Source: Cordia subcordata (Eukaryota; Streptophyta; Magnoliopsida; Boraginales; Cordiaceae). Taken from it: a DNA stretch of 64,000 nt. Shown here piece after piece: positions 13,401-26,457 of the stretch (its first letter is position 1; each line of letters begins with the position of its first letter). The notes beneath the pieces are model-generated. The model did not search any database and had not been told where the DNA came from. It worked only from the letters and a program-made list of their open reading frames with translations. The DNA is taken from positions 4,554,501-4,618,500 of the forward strand of contig JAPTOF010000011.1 of the NCBI GenBank assembly GCA_028554755.1, in the 5' to 3' direction. Position numbers and translations under genes: made by a program.

Positions 13401-14144
13401 TGTTAAGAATATGAGTATTTTACAATCTTTCGATGCTATTGTCTAGTGGGAGCTTTATATAATCATGTGCTATTAGATGTTCCCATTCTTTTATGTTTTG
13501 CTTTGCACATTAATGCATTCGTACAATAGCATGTTGTTTTATGGTTTACAACATAATTGTATATTGTGATTACTTATATTCATGTTTTGTTAAGGATCTT
13601 ATGTTTGGTGTCCATTGTGATAAGATCCCCTATTGAGTTTAATATCTCTATAAGGACACATTTTGATTGGAGATATGTATTATTACCTCTAGCATGTTGA
13701 TCTATCTTCTGGCCTGTTGAATGCCGTTTTGTGAGGATATATGTTCTCTCCTCTAGCATATTGAACTCTATTTTGTGAGGATAAGAATAATAGATTTCTC
13801 TTACTTTAAATGCCGATATTGGAGAAATCATGTGGAGGACTAACAAAGAAATAGCACATTTTGATCACATATTAGTGCTAGTTTCTTGCTACGCTGCCGT
13901 ATGTTTGGTCCATGACGATAAGGTTAGATGACATTTGTGACCATGGAAAGTCTTGTGTCAATATAGAACACTATGACTATCATGATTCGATATTTGACAA
14001 TCTTGTTGGTCTGGATATGCGCTTGAGGTATAATCTTGTGAATCAGAATATTTTAAAATTGTGGCTACATTCTGTTTCTTATTTAGCCTAATAAATATTT
14101 TTCTTAAAATTTTTTTAAAATAAATAAAACAATTAACGTTACCC

Positions 14145-14155
14145 AAGTGGGAGAT
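14145..14155 (+). other. Polypurine tract of the Copia element
   Basis: AAGTGGGAGAT lies directly before the TGTTG start of the 3' LTR, the expected place for plus-strand priming. Confidence 0.8.
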
Positions 14156-14586
14156 TGTTGAAAAATTTCTCTTTAAAGTGGGCTACTGTTAATTATTTTT
14201 GGTTTTATAAAATAGGCTGAATATCTGATTCACAAGCTAGGCTTTGTAATCATATTAGTTTTAGCCCACCTCATAAATTCATACGGTTCTTTTGTGCGTA
14301 GATCTATATATTCTGATAAATCCTTTTATAGGTAGGACTGTCAGAATTTATTATAAATAGGGCTAAGTCCCCTCTCCTACTCTTAACCTAACAGTTGTTC
14401 CTATAAACATTTGTTAATATTGAGTAGAGCAAGGAGATGAAGATCTAAACCTAGATCGGGTGACAGTTATTTCTTCAACAACAATTCTTTAATAATAATG
14501 GCTCAAACAGGTACGTACTTCCGCTATCAATTATCTTTAAATTTTATATTGTAAATTCATGTATATGATGTTATATTACACTTATA
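14156..14586 (+). repeat. 3' LTR of the Copia element
   Basis: Aligns along its whole length to 7659-8091 with one single-base gap and about 56 substitutions. Starts TGTTGAAAAATTTCTC and ends CACTTATA, so the terminal CA has become TA. Retains the TATAAATAGGG box near 14352. Confidence 0.92.
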
Positions 14587-17500
14587 CTTCAGTCTTAAGT
14601 CTTAACTATATCAAAATTGAGATATCTTGATCATTAATGCCTACAAGACAAACTGTAATCATATAGATAGGAAGCAAAAGAAGAATATAATACAAGGAAA
14701 ACATATAAGGGAAGGCAAAAGTCATTGTGTTACATTAACTTTTGGAGCAGAATTAAAGGCTGGGAAAGACATATAATTGGAACAGACAACAGAAGAAAGG
14801 AATTGTAAGCATCTTTTTATTCCTTAAAATATTAATCTCATTTTCGTTAATGTGACCATGAAGAAAAAGGTCATTAATACATTTATATTCCAGTGATTTA
14901 TTGATTGAATAGTCGAGAATACGACATTGAAAATGGCACAGAAACTAGTTTGATGATGACGGAATTTCGAGAACCTGAAATAAAAGAGGAGACAACTATT
15001 TTAAGACAATAATAAGAAAACAAAACACATGGTAGTAACTTAATTACCAACTTAATGACCAAAAAAAACTTAATTACCAACTGTTTGAGTACTAAAGCTG
15101 CAAACATTCAAATATTTAGGCATTGTTTGCTTTGCTGGAAATTATTTTCTACATTTTCTTATATTTGGTTGTTAAAAATTAAAAATTAAAAAAAAATTCC
15201 TGATCAAAGAAAAATAAGTTGATTTTCTTAAAATATGTTTTCCTTTTATATAAAAAAAAATAGAGAAAACATTTTTCAGAACTTATCATGTTTTCCCTCA
15301 ACAGCTCTCTCCCCCCGCCCGCCCAAACAAAAAAAACACGTTCGAGATGTCCCCCCACAACTCAAATCCCCGGACGTACAAACCCCCCCCCCCCGGCTCT
15401 ATTCGTTTCGTGAAAAATAACTTGTTTTGAAAAATATTTTTTATAAAAAAAATTTTCTAAATATTTTAATTGAAAATATTTATAATAACACTAAAAATGT
15501 ATATTTTTTCCTTCAGAATTTGAGAGGATATTAGAGTCACTCCAATAATTGTCAACAACCACAAAAAGCAATTCACTCTTGTCGTCTTTTGTTTTATGGG
15601 CGCATTATATGTACGGTAGCTTCTACTATTACTAGCTTTATGTAACCAGGAAACTTTTTCATCAATTGATAAAAATTTTTGTTTTTAACTTACAAATTTT
15701 TTTTCTTAACTTATGAATTTTTGTTTAAAAACTACAAATTCTTTTTTTAGAGTGACATCAGTCCAATTGATGGAAAATTTTTCCTTATGTAACCTATTTA
15801 GATTGGTATTTTTAATAAAAATGTTTTTTTAAAAAAATAATATTTGTTTAGTAAATATTTGGCCTAGATTTTAAAAAAACATTAAAACTAAAAGAAAGCT
15901 CAATTTTAATTTTTTAGAAGTCAGAAATTTAAACTTAAAAAAAAATATTTTTTTTAAAAAATTAAAAAAATTAATTCAAACTAACCTTAAGAAGTTGTAA
16001 CGCCTTTCCTCATTGGTTCTACATGAGATTTACATTTAATTTATAATGTCTCGAATTTATTACTATTATTATCATATGATTTAAATATTTTGAACAAGTT
16101 AATTAAGTTATCCACCTTACCCTTACCCAAAATGGTGAGAGTAGGAGGGTGAGAAATGCAGAATATGAAGAGGGTTGAGGATTTTTATCCCCACTTGAAG
16201 GTGGTAAAGGACATGGTTAACCATTTGCTGCCCCTAGCTATAGCCCTTCTTGTATATATGTAAAGCTACTTTTCATATTCCTAGCTATTTTTTATATTCT
16301 TATTTCTTATATAGTATAAATTAATATTAGAGTAAGGTTCTAGATTCAAATTTCATAAAATATAGAAAGTTAGGTTAGGGTCATGGGGGTGGAGGCTTAA
16401 AAAAAATGATTGCTTAATTATAAAGAATTGTCTCATCGTTCCACGTGGATATCCCGTATTCATTAGTGATCATTAGGTAGCTTAAGTGGTTGAAACTATT
16501 TCCCTAGGCATGAGATCCTTAATGTAATCTTATGGGGTGGGGGATTAACACACAAAAAAAAAAAAAAAAGGTTAGCGATCATCAGAATTTATTTAACAGA
16601 TTGTGAGAAAAAAAATAGATTTATAATGTGGGAAAAAAGAACAATATAGAGGAGAAAAGGGATTAGGAAGATTCTTAACCCGGAGAGAAGTTGCGATCGG
16701 TATTGATCTGCAGACAACTAACACAAGAATAGGGGTTTTCTTGATATTCAATTAATCATTACACGTCCAAAATGAGAAAGATGAAACAACTAACACAAGA
16801 ATAGGAGTTTTCTTGATAATCATTGCATGTCCAAAACAAGAAAGAATTCTTTTCTGGCGTTGTAGTTTTCATGTGGTATTTTGAGTTTGTAACTGTTTTG
16901 GATATTTAAAACTCGATTATTGAAATGTTATTTCTGCTATCTACTGAAGGCGTACAACTTACTATGTAATTCATCATTGAACGTCATTAAATAGTTTTAT
17001 TTATATTTATCATTTATAATTTTAGTCTCTATTTTCAAATTGGATATTATAAATGAAGAGGGGTTTGCTTAAGATTCTTGGAAAAAATAAAGGCATGAAT
17101 ATTATGGCCCATTTGGTATAATAGAATGGTTAGAAAGATATTGAAGAAAGAATGGAGTTCAAGGCAGAATGCCTATTGAATACTTATTTATTTTTTTGTA
17201 TTTGGGTAATACTATAAAAACTTAGATTGGAATGACTATTTAATTTCATATGTTCAGTAAAATTATTTTAACAAGTTAAAATAGAATGAAAATCAATTCA
17301 ATTAATTAAAATAGCTTGTTCTTTGATTTGACATAAATTTAGGCATATACATGACAATTATACTTATACAATATTAACATAAACTAAAATATATTCATAC
17401 TTTTTTTATTAGCAATAAAAACAGCATTACTTATTCAATTATTTGTTATTTTAACACTAATATTTTATTACTTTTTTAATATCATTGAGAGAGAAACATT

Positions 17501-18939
17501 ACTGTCCAATAAAACTATACATATTTTGTGGGTAGAAAGAGTTAAAAATGAATGAGACATGTGTATTTTAAAATTTTTTTTTAAGTTTTTAATTTTATTG
17601 TTTAATTTTTCAACATTCTAATTTTTTACTTTTCAATTTTTAAAATTTTTAATTTTTAATTTTCTATTTGTTTAATAACAATTGAGAATTTTTAGAGTGC
17701 AAATGGGAATAAACCCTTTTTTATTTGTTTTACTTTATTTTCTACCATTACTATTTAAGTCGGAGAAATCATTCCTTGGGTTTGTCAAAGGAATGACTTT
17801 TCAACTTTTTTCTAAAAAGACCATTTCAAGGAAATGAGCTCTCCAACTTTAGTTAGTTCTATCAAAAAAAGAAAAAGAAAATCATAAGTCAGAATGGCCA
17901 TTCAGCTTCATGCCATCTCTGCATACCTAACTTAGACTCAGTTTAATTTTTCGTTTTGTAGAGCTAAACTGATTTTTAGAATTTAAAAGTCTATTTAAAG
18001 AAAACAAAGGTGTTTGGTTTTACATTCTAAGAGTTGGTTTTGATTAAAAATTAACTAAGTTTTGAGGCTAAACGGAGGAGTTAAAATGTTTAACTTCTCC
18101 ATTTGCCTTTTTGCCAATGGTGTCTTAATATATTTTTGGATAAAAATATCCTCTTTAATTTTTCATTATATCAATAGCCAGCCCACTTTTCCTATCCCTA
18201 TTTTTTTTAATTCGACGTTCATAGCTTCTCATTAGATTGTAATGATCTATATTTTTATTTTTTGCTAATATAGTTTATTTTTGTTTTAATATTTTGAATT
18301 ATAACTATAATTTTTTTAAAGATTTTTTTTCAAACAAATAGAAATATGAATAAAATAGTATGTTATCAGAAGCAAACAACATTAGTTCAAAATGTCCGTT
18401 TCAGTAATTTATGCAACAACAGTTATTTCCAAATGTAAAACTAAACACCATCTCATTTAGTAAAAGTTCATTTCACATATAAATAACCAAACACATTTTT
18501 GTTTTCACCAAAAGTCCATTTGACTAAAAGTTCGTTTTGAAAAGGCCTTTTCACAAAACTGAATTTCTCAACTAAATGGCAACACTCACTCTTAAGCTAT
18601 TCTTATATTTGATTGGTCGAGTAAAAGGACATTCTTAAGCATATCACAATCTCAGAACTCTAGTATTCTTATAAATTTCTCAACCTTCATTCCTACTTTG
18701 AGATTGTAATCTTTCTATGAAAATATTTTACATACAATGATAAAGACCAAAATACCCACCATAACTTGAACAAAAAATAATTTACTTTTCTTATTTTCTT
18801 CTTCTCTTCTTTCCACGCACATATATAGTCAACACAATTGGTAACGTGGTCAACACACATGCATCACACACATAATCAACGTATATATACAAACACAGTT
18901 TACACATACATATACATATCATATTTTATTTTTCCTACG
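14587..18939. other. AT-rich intergenic DNA with MITE-like debris
   Basis: No supportable gene. About 15121-15440 has the look of a short inverted-end element (GTTTGCTTTGCTGGAAATTATTTTC at its left, GTGAAAAATAACTTGTTTTG at its right) around a C-rich core with C runs at 15310-15394. An A run follows at 16553-16569. The segment 16470-16552, with a tRNA-promoter-like AAGTGGTTGAAAC and this A run, could be a SINE relic, but no B box is clear. Confidence 0.5.
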
Positions 18940-19960
18940 AGACTATGCATGGTCTACAGTGGAACCAACCGTTGTGAAGGGGGGCCCTTATACTTTCTCT
19001 AAGGACTTACCGAAGCTGTTGGGGTAGATCTTCAAAGAAATGAACATTGAACTATAGTTGCAACCCATAATTGGCAGTCTTATCCACACTTCTATTGACT
19101 TCTTTATACATATGTTTAATCGCATACCTTTGATGTGTTGCCATGATTCTTTTACTTTCTATGATAACTGGTGACAACATGTTTTTGGGACAAGTGCTGC
19201 CGTCAATCTAGAGTGTCATGACCTTAGAATCTATTTCTACTTCCAGTTTGGTGACTCTATGTTGTTCTCCAATTTGAGACCCTCAAGTAATGCCCTTGCT
19301 TTTGCAATGAAGCCACACCTAAGTTAATTGCAAACCCTATGATCCATTTACTCTGATTATTGTGAAATACTCCCCCTACCTCTACAAGGTAGGATTTCCT
19401 TTGGAACACTTGTCAATGTTCAACTTCCATCCTTCTCTAGGCATTACCCAACTAACATATTTCTAGCCCCTTTGTACTGGTACATCTCGAACTTTCCTCT
19501 GCTACCATGCCTCATTGACTTCCTGAACATAGTTGTCGATGATCTATCCCATAGCTTGAAGGGGTGTTGTCTTGTATGTGAACAACTTCTCGTTCCTCAT
19601 TGCTAGATCCACCATAGTGTTATCATGAACCTTGATCTCCAGTTCTCGTCTAAAATGTCGCTCATAAGCCACGCACTCCACGATGTATTATCAAACACCT
19701 TATGCCCACTATCTATCTGGACTGTTCTCCATGTATCCATGGTCTCTTTGCATTCCCTGAACACATGTTTCTCAGTCTCCTTAAAGCTACCACAAGTAAC
19801 ACATATCTCATTACTTCCTACTCCCCTTCTTAAAAGATTTGCTTTGCATAGCAACCTTTGGTGCACCAGTTGCCATACAAAGTTAATGCAGTGTTGCGGG
19901 CATTTAGCTGCCCAAAGAGCATCCCAATATAAGCTTGCATCATTAGTCTTGGGCGATTAA
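18940..19960 (-). pseudogene. LINE (non-LTR retrotransposon) ORF2 3' remnant
   Basis: On the minus strand, 19603-19866 and its upstream continuation to 19960 encode the zinc-binding reverse-transcriptase tail seen in plant LINEs: WQLVHQRLLCKANLLRRG, then CVTCG, then ETEKHVFREC (cysteine and histidine positions at about 19757-19811). Downstream, about 18950-19450, is a plant-type RNase H with GWKLNIDKCSKGNP, an EVEIDSKV segment and a THQRYAIKHMYKEVNRSVD segment. Stops interrupt it. The polymerase core and 5' part are missing, as in most 5'-truncated LINEs. Confidence 0.85.
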
Positions 19961-20100
19961 GGGTTGGCAATAAAGCATTAACATTATACCTTTTAAAATA
20001 AGTCTATACCAAACAAAGCATTAATATTTAGTGCACCAGTTGCCATACAACTTGCATCTTAAAATAGGCCTATACCAAATAGAGCATTAACATTATACTA
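19861..20100. repeat. Local duplication at the LINE boundary
   Basis: The 20-mer GTGCACCAGTTGCCATACAA occurs at 19861-19880 (inside the LINE) and at 20031-20050. A neighbouring block, TTTTAAAATAAGTCTATACC with AAAGCATTAATATT, recurs at 20051-20098 in slightly changed form. This is a small compound duplication outside the LINE edge. Confidence 0.6.
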
Positions 20101-20249
20101 TTTATAAAAATACAAAGGAACCTGTAAGTAATACACAGGAAAGTATTGAGTGAGTAAGGATGGCAATAGAGTGGGGTACGGCGAGGTTCACAATACCCCT
20201 ATTCCATACCTATTAAAATTCACGTCCCTACCCTGCCCCTACACCTTGT

Positions 20250-20637
20250 ACTGGGGTAAGAGAACTTATAGGACAAGGAAAACCCGAATTAAGGCTGCAG
20301 TTGGGTTCTTCTCAGATACTGGCGATAGGGTAGTGCTGAGTGATCACCTATATAGTGAATTGATTAGAATATATCGCCTGATAATTAGTGAGTATAAACA
20401 AAACGCAAGCAGCATGTGTCCAGCCATCCCAAAAGTTATAAATAGGACCCAGTCATTTTAGATAAGGTGTTGAGTTCATCCCTGTCATCCTAAGACATAT
20501 CCTCAAAAGAAATACTCTAACTTAGGCATTGGAGGCTTTTTTGTCGGCACCACACCGGTGCCTAGATTTTGTTGTATTGCAGGTACCTTCAACTGAGGAT
20601 TCTGTTAAGAATAGTTATCTGATTCTCTACGGGATTA
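20250..20637 (+). repeat. 5' LTR of the Tat element
   Basis: Aligns to 29986-30381 from AGAACTTATAGGACAAGG to CTCTACGGGATTA. Contains TATAAATAGGACCCAG near 20439. The primer site follows at once. Confidence 0.8.
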
Positions 20638-20639
20638 GA

Positions 20640-20656
20640 TTGGCGCCATATGTGGA
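20640..20656 (+). other. Primer-binding site of the Tat element
   Basis: TTGGCGCCATATGTGGA follows the 5' LTR after two bases. A TTGGCGCC core at this place is usual in Tat and Athila elements. Confidence 0.7.
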
Positions 20657-21226
20657 ATCTCTAATGAGTAATCCGATTGTGTCCACATGGCTATAACTCG
20701 AAGCCAAGCCGTCGGTGAGCCTCACGCCGGAGAGGTGGAAGAAAGCAACGAACAGCAACTAGCTCAACAACCACCAGAAAAGTCATGTGTCAAACTCCTG
20801 AAATTGCCCTAAGCCACAAAATGAGCAACCAGAGCAAGCCAATAGGCCTTGCAACTATCGTACCTTTTCCTCTATCCCAATACAATCGGAGAACATGTCT
20901 ATGCCATCTTATTCACCAGCTCAGACGACAACCATCGCTAATATGTTCTCCAATATTCAAAACTACATAAACCAAATATTTCCCCTATAAACATATCCTT
21001 GTACTCAGCCATGTACCTTCCATTTCCCAAACCCAACATCACCAAACACTGCACCTCCCACCCAAATACAGTAAAATACCATCACACCCCTTTGGATATG
21101 CAAAAATAGTCCTTATGCCAAAGACATAGCTCTTCTAGACCATCTTTACATACTGCCTCCATACAAACTGTATTGAATCTGTGGGCTCTACAGACCATAA
21201 ATGTCTAAGAATTTGAGAACAGTCCC

Positions 21227-22142
21227 TTGTCAGAGGAAATAATTAGAGAACCGGTGCCAAAAGACTTCGTAATTCCGAAGTTGCCATACTTCAATGGCTC
21301 AGGCAACCCCCCAGGCCATGTATTGGTTATCAATCATAAAATGCTATTCCATAATATGACTGATGTTGCACGATGCAAAGCTTTCCCTACTACTTTGGTA
21401 AGATCGACCCGAACATGGTATGATAAGCAACCACTACATTATATCAGTTCCTTTAAAGAGTAGGATGCAACCTTTGTGAATCGATCTACTAGCGGAAAGG
21501 AGGTCCCAAAATCATCCAGTTTGGTTATCGAAATGAGGCAGAGGAGTGACGAGACTTTGAGGGCATTTGCTATGTAATTTAATGAGGCAACGTTGGTGAA
21601 TACCTGACTTGGCATCCCCAATAGCTATGAAAGCTTTCATTCATGGTATTAGGGATGACAAACTATTTAGTTCTTTAACAAGGAAGAAACTGGCTTTGAT
21701 GACTGATCTCATGGCTAGAGTCGAAAAGATCATTTTGGCCGTAGATGTATTGTTGGAAAATAGAGAGCAGGATGAGGAGTATGAAAATGAGAAAGGAAAA
21801 GGGAAGAAGAAGCAACAGGAGCCACATCAAGATTGGAGTGAATTGAATAAGAGAAAAGAGAATCCAGAAGTCTTTAGAAGATGTTTTGACACATATACAC
21901 CTTTGAACATATCCCGATCAGATATCCTAGTTACCATGAAGCGTAAGCAAAATGTGAAATGGCCTGAAAGAATGAAGAGAAATCCTAATAAAAGGGACAA
22001 AAGCAAATATTGCCACTTCCACAGGGAACACAGCCACACTACCGATGTGTGTCAAAATCTAAACGATGAGATTGAATCCCTTATCAAGAAGGGAAAGCTG
22101 ACACAGTATGTAAAGCGACAGGGAGAGGCTCAAGAGGAATGA
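21227..22142 (+). pseudogene. Tat-type gag, broken
   Basis: The stretch 21227-21463 carries the conserved start of the gag domain (PKLPYFNGSGNPPGHV, then a W-Y pair, TWYDKQ). After stops it resumes at 21609-22142 with a lysine- and glutamate-rich linker and YCHFHREHSHTTDVCQNLNDEIE, the C-x-x-H...H...C pattern near the gag C-terminus of this lineage. At least one frame change and several stops separate the halves (21464-21608). Confidence 0.8.
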
Positions 22143-22330
22143 CCATGCATCCCTAGGAAAGGAAAAAAAAGTCCTCGGCATGGTGGACATAATATGGGAA
22201 GGACCAACTACTAGAGGAAATTCCACCACAAAGAGAAAGACGTATGTCCGCTCTCTGCAAGCTGCTCTGACAAACAAAATAAGAAGGACGGAAGATGTAT
22301 TCTTCACCAGCAAAGACTTAATTGGATTAC

Positions 22331-22832
22331 TAGTTAACCATGATGATCCTCCTTATCATTACAGTTATTTTGGCTAACTATGAAGTTCACAAGATACTGG
22401 TGGACACGAGCAGAGCTACGGACGTGTTATATTATGAAGCGTTCGAATGCTTGAAGCTGGATTGGTCTGGCTTCACACCTTTAAAGCATGACCTCATAGG
22501 GTTTATTGGCAATGAATTATAGGCTGAGGGGTGGTCAACCTACCCCTCAGCATCAGAGATGGAAGTTGGTATGTCGACCTCCAGTCTGACTTTGTAGTGG
22601 TAAATTGTCCGAGCACCATCAATGGGATTATCGGGCGAGTTACGCTAAACCACTTGGTAGCCATTGTATCTACTTATCGTCAAATGATAAAGTTCCCAAT
22701 CAAGGATGGGGTAATCATAGTCAGAGGAAACCAATATTATGCCAGATCATGCTACGCAATAGTACTAAAACCAGAGGAAGACCAGAAAAAGCTCGAGAAC
22801 ATGATGATATAATTGTTAAAGGAAGATCCTAG
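22331..22832 (+). pseudogene. Retroviral-type aspartic protease remnant
   Basis: The segment reads VHKILVDTSRATDVLYYEAF near 22384-22440, where active Tat proteases have D-T-G-S. The glycine is replaced, so catalytic function is unlikely. It continues with LIGFIGN, a stop at 22520, and then LPLSIRDGSWYVDLQSDFVVVNCP and NGIIGR in frame with the typical C-terminal part. Confidence 0.75.
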
Positions 22833-23099
22833 GAAGGGAAGCCCAACCGAAAAGCTTGACCTCGTTCAAATTAGAAACCCGGTAAGAAAACTTATGTCAG
22901 AGCAAAACAAACAGAAGAAGTCCGACGAGGTATCATCCAATTCCTAACTTTAAATTCTAATATATTGGCTTGGGACTCATCTCATATGACAGGGATAGAC
23001 CTAAAAGTCATCAAGCATTGGCTAAACATCGACCTTGCCTTTAGACCGGTCTGACAAAAACGACAAACCTTTGGTGCAGAAAAGAATTAAGCGATCCAC

Positions 23100-24242
23100 G
23101 AACAAGTAGAAAAACTGCTAAAAGTAGGCCACATTCAAGAGATAAAATACTTGACATGGGTCTCCAATGTAATAATGGTCAAAATGGCCAACAGAAGGTG
23201 GAGACTCTGTGTAGACTTCACTGACCTGAATAAAGTATGTCCAAAGGACAGTTTTTATCTACCAAGAATTGACCAATTGGTTGATTCAACTGTAGGATTC
23301 AAGATGCTGTCATTCATGGATGCCTTTTTAGGCTACAATCAGATAAAGATGGCACTTATTGACCAGCCACATACTGCTTTCATCACCGATCGAGGACTCT
23401 ATTACTAAAAAGTCATGCTTGGTGAGTTGAAAAACGTTAAGGCCACATATCAGCACATGGTGAATATGGCATTCAAAGACCAGATAGGGCAAAATATGGA
23501 AGTCTACATCAACAACATGCTCGTCAAGAGAAAGAGGGCATCGGACCACGTATCTGACCTCACCAAAGCCTTCTAAACAATGAGAAGGTTTGAGATAAAA
23601 TTGAACGTAGAGAAGTGCACATTCGGGGTAAGAACGTGGAAATTTTTGGGGTTCATGGTGACACACCGAGGCATTGAGGCTAACCCTGAGAAGATTGAGA
23701 CCACATTCAATCTCGAACCCCAAAGACCATACACAATGTATAGTCACTTCTAGTAAAGTCACGGTCTTAAATAGATTTATGTCCAAAACGGCAGATTGCT
23801 GTACTCCGTTCTTTAAAATCCTCTAAAATCGTAAGGATTTCAAATGAACCCCTGAATGCCAAGACGCATTCGAAGGAATTAAGTCCTATTTCACAAAACA
23901 ACCAATTCTTGCAGACCTAAAGAAAGAGAGACACTGCTCTTGTATTTGTCCAATTTTAACCTTTCAGTAGTAGCTTTTCTAATCAAAAATACTGATAAAG
24001 GCCATAGGCCCGTGTACTACGTTAGTAAGACACTAAAGAAAGTAAAGTTAAGATATAGTAGCCTAGAAAAGTTAACGCTCGCATTAGTAATGTCGACTCA
24101 GAAATTAAAAACCTACTTTGAAGCATATTTGATAACGGTGATGACTGACCAGCCTTTGCGCCAGGTTTTGCATAAGCCAAAACAATTGAGACGATTATTG
24201 AAATGGTCTATAGATCCAAGTCAGTGCCACATCACTTATTAA
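23100..24242 (+). pseudogene. Gypsy reverse transcriptase and first RNase H, inactive
   Basis: Open stretch 23151-23408 covers RWRLCVDFTDLNKVCPKD, LVDSTVGFKMLSFMDAFLGYNQIKM and a TAFITDRGLYY block. The catalytic box at 23505-23519 reads Y-I-N-N-M: both aspartates of the usual Y-V-D-D-M have become asparagine. Later segments have FLGFMVTHRGIEANPEKI. RNase H follows at 23940-24242 with HRPVYYVSKTLK, RYSSLEKLTLAL and TDQPLRQVL. Internal stops break the chain. Confidence 0.85.
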
Positions 24243-24309
24243 CCAAGGACCGCAATAAAGCAAGGCCTTTGCCGATTTTGTGGTTAAATGCACTCAATCA
24301 GTGAAGCAA

Positions 24310-24715
24310 GTGGTTGGAGAATGAAGTTTATATGTTGATGGCATGGCAAGTAAAATGGGATCAGGTGCAGGAATTATAATTGGAAAGCCTAATAAATCTG
24401 AACTGAAGTACAAAATAAAGTTTGAATTTAAGGTAAACAACAATGAAGAAATACAAGGCATTAATATTTGGCATAAGACTACTCAATGAGTTGGGGGCAC
24501 GTATAGTTAAAAGCATACATCGACTCTCAATTAATAGAGGGGCAAGTTAATGGAAAATATGAAGCCAAAGATAATAAGATAAAGATTTATCAGAAACAGG
24601 TGATCGAGGCAATAGCACCCTTTGGAGAATTCACACTTCAACGAATCTTGAGAAGTGATAATGTTCAAGCCGATGGTTTGTCCAAGATAGCATCAACTTT
24701 CTAAGAAGGAGAAAT
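24310..24715 (+). pseudogene. Second (archaeal-type) RNase H of a Tat element
   Basis: After the first RNase H comes VYVDGMASKMGSGAGIII, LKYKIKFEFKVNNNEE and, in other frames, AYIDSQLI-, GQVNGKYEAKD- and ADGLSKIAST-like segments. A second RNase H with this YVDGxxxxxGSGAG start is diagnostic for the Tat lineage. It is frameshifted and interrupted. Confidence 0.75.
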
Positions 24716-24939
24716 AATTAATATTGATAGACTAATAGGTCTCACCATCAACATCTCACTCATCAGCATCACTGACGAGATAGATTAGAGAAACTCTATA
24801 ACACAATACTTCCAGCATGGTGTATTACCAAACAATGAACATGAGGCCTCGAAAGTGATAAATAGGTCATCACGATTACTCATCTTTGAGGATCAATTGT
24901 ACAAATGCACTATTGGGGGATCTCTTTAGAAATGTGTAG

Positions 24940-26110
24940 GTAATTTTGAAAGGGAATTCATTATCAAGGAAATGCATAAAGGTATGTGTGGAAATCACTC
25001 TAGAACTAGGGTATTGGCCCAGAAGGCCATCAGGCAAAGGTATTATTGGCCCAATATTAGGAGAACTGTTAAAGAATTCATTGAGAAATACGATTAATGT
25101 CAAAAGAATGCCAACATATAACACATAGCACATTCGGTCCCGAATCCGATAAGAAGTCCCTGGCCATTTGCAAAGTGGAGGCTTGATATTATCAAGAATG
25201 AAGAAGCAACGAACAGATAGACTAAAAATTTACATCATGTATTCTATCAGAAGTTTTTCGTCTTTAGGATAGTGCATAAGGTATTTTAGGGCCACTATGT
25301 CCCTTACCTATCGGGAAAGCCTAGAAGAAATTTGCATTCATAACGATTGACTACTTCATTAAGTGGGCAGAAGTCGAAGCTATGGAAACCATAACTGATA
25401 GAGTGGCCTGGAATTTTGTATAGAGAAACATAATATGCAGGTTTGGGGTCCCAAGAAGCATAATCACCGATCATAGGAAGCAGTTTGACTCAAAATATTT
25501 TTGGGAATGCATAGTTGAACTAAAAAGTGACCTGTGATTCTCTGCAATGGCACAGCCTCAAGCTAATAGACAAGTAGAAGTCACTAATCGCTCCATTATT
25601 AACGGTTTGAAGACAAAACTTAAAGGTGCCAAGGGGTTATTGCTAGAAATACTGCCTGAAGTTCTATGGGCTTACCAAACAACCATACATTATAGTATCG
25701 GTGAGACTTCGTTCATAATGGTTTATGGATCAGAAGCAGTGGCACCGATTGAGATCTTATCCCTAACATTGTGGGTTAGACATTTTATAGAGGCGGAAAA
25801 CGATGAAGTCCTAAGGATTCAATTGAAATTACTTGATGAAGTGCGAGAAGATGCTCGGGCAAGGAATGAAGCTACAAAAGACGCTTCGAAACGCCAGCTG
25901 GCGGGAAAGGTCTGACTGAAGGACATCAAACTTGGAGATTTGGTGCTCCGAAAGCATCGCTCTGCTACAAACAACCTCAACAGACTTGACGAAAACTGGG
26001 AAAGCCCGTACTGAGTTGTAAAGGTGATTCGACCAGGAACCTTTAAACTGGTTCGACCTGATGGGACATTACTCCCGAATGAGTGGAATTCCGATCATTT
26101 GTAGAAATAT
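24940..26110 (+). pseudogene. Gypsy integrase remnant
   Basis: A zinc-finger region with HKGMCGNHSRTRVLAQKAIRQ-like coding and RYYWPNIRRTVKEFIEKYD lies at 24970-25095 across frames. The core catalytic part follows in pieces, and an open run of 122 codons at 25547-25915 covers the end of the core (NRQVEVTNRSI, LPEVLWAYQTT, YGSEAVAPIEI). The C-terminal part with a GDLVLRK-like segment reaches about 26100. Several stops prevent translation of the whole. Confidence 0.8.
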
Positions 26111-26457
26111 TATGTTTGATCTCATATGTATTTATTATATTTGATCAATGAATAACAACTCAATATTCTACGCTTGACTATTCACATGTGCTTTTTGAAG
26201 ATTCTCTTACTTAATAAGTATATTGTATAATTTTGTGAATCGGTAAAGAAAAGCTAAGTCCAGAAAATATACTACGGAACATAACGACGAAAGCAATACA
26301 AAGAAACATCATTTACTACCAACAAAAATATTCATGAATCATTAAAAGACGACTATTTAAACAAATTAAAAACTAAAATTGTTCATACAAGAGAAAAGGA
26401 AATTAACATATTGTTTCAATAGGATAAAGAAAAAAAAAAAGCAAGAAAAAGCTATAG

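Larger units (their letters stand above)
7659..14586 (+). mobile_element. Ty1/Copia LTR retrotransposon, structurally complete, coding-dead
   Basis: Two LTRs (7659-8091 and 14156-14586) flank an internal region with a primer-binding site, a CCHC-like gag remnant, GAG-pre-integrase, integrase, reverse transcriptase and RNase H in Copia order, and a polypurine tract. The bases before the 5' LTR are CTTCG and those after the 3' LTR are CTTCA, a 5-bp target duplication with one mutation. LTR alignment by eye gives about 56 mismatches over about 430 bases (13%), mostly transitions, so the insertion is old. Every domain carries stops and frameshifts. Confidence 0.92.

Noticed and set aside
15310..15394. 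C-rich runs that could mark an assembly join or a G-quadruplex gene promoter
   Set aside because: The flanks look like one MITE-like element and nothing else supports a join or a promoter.
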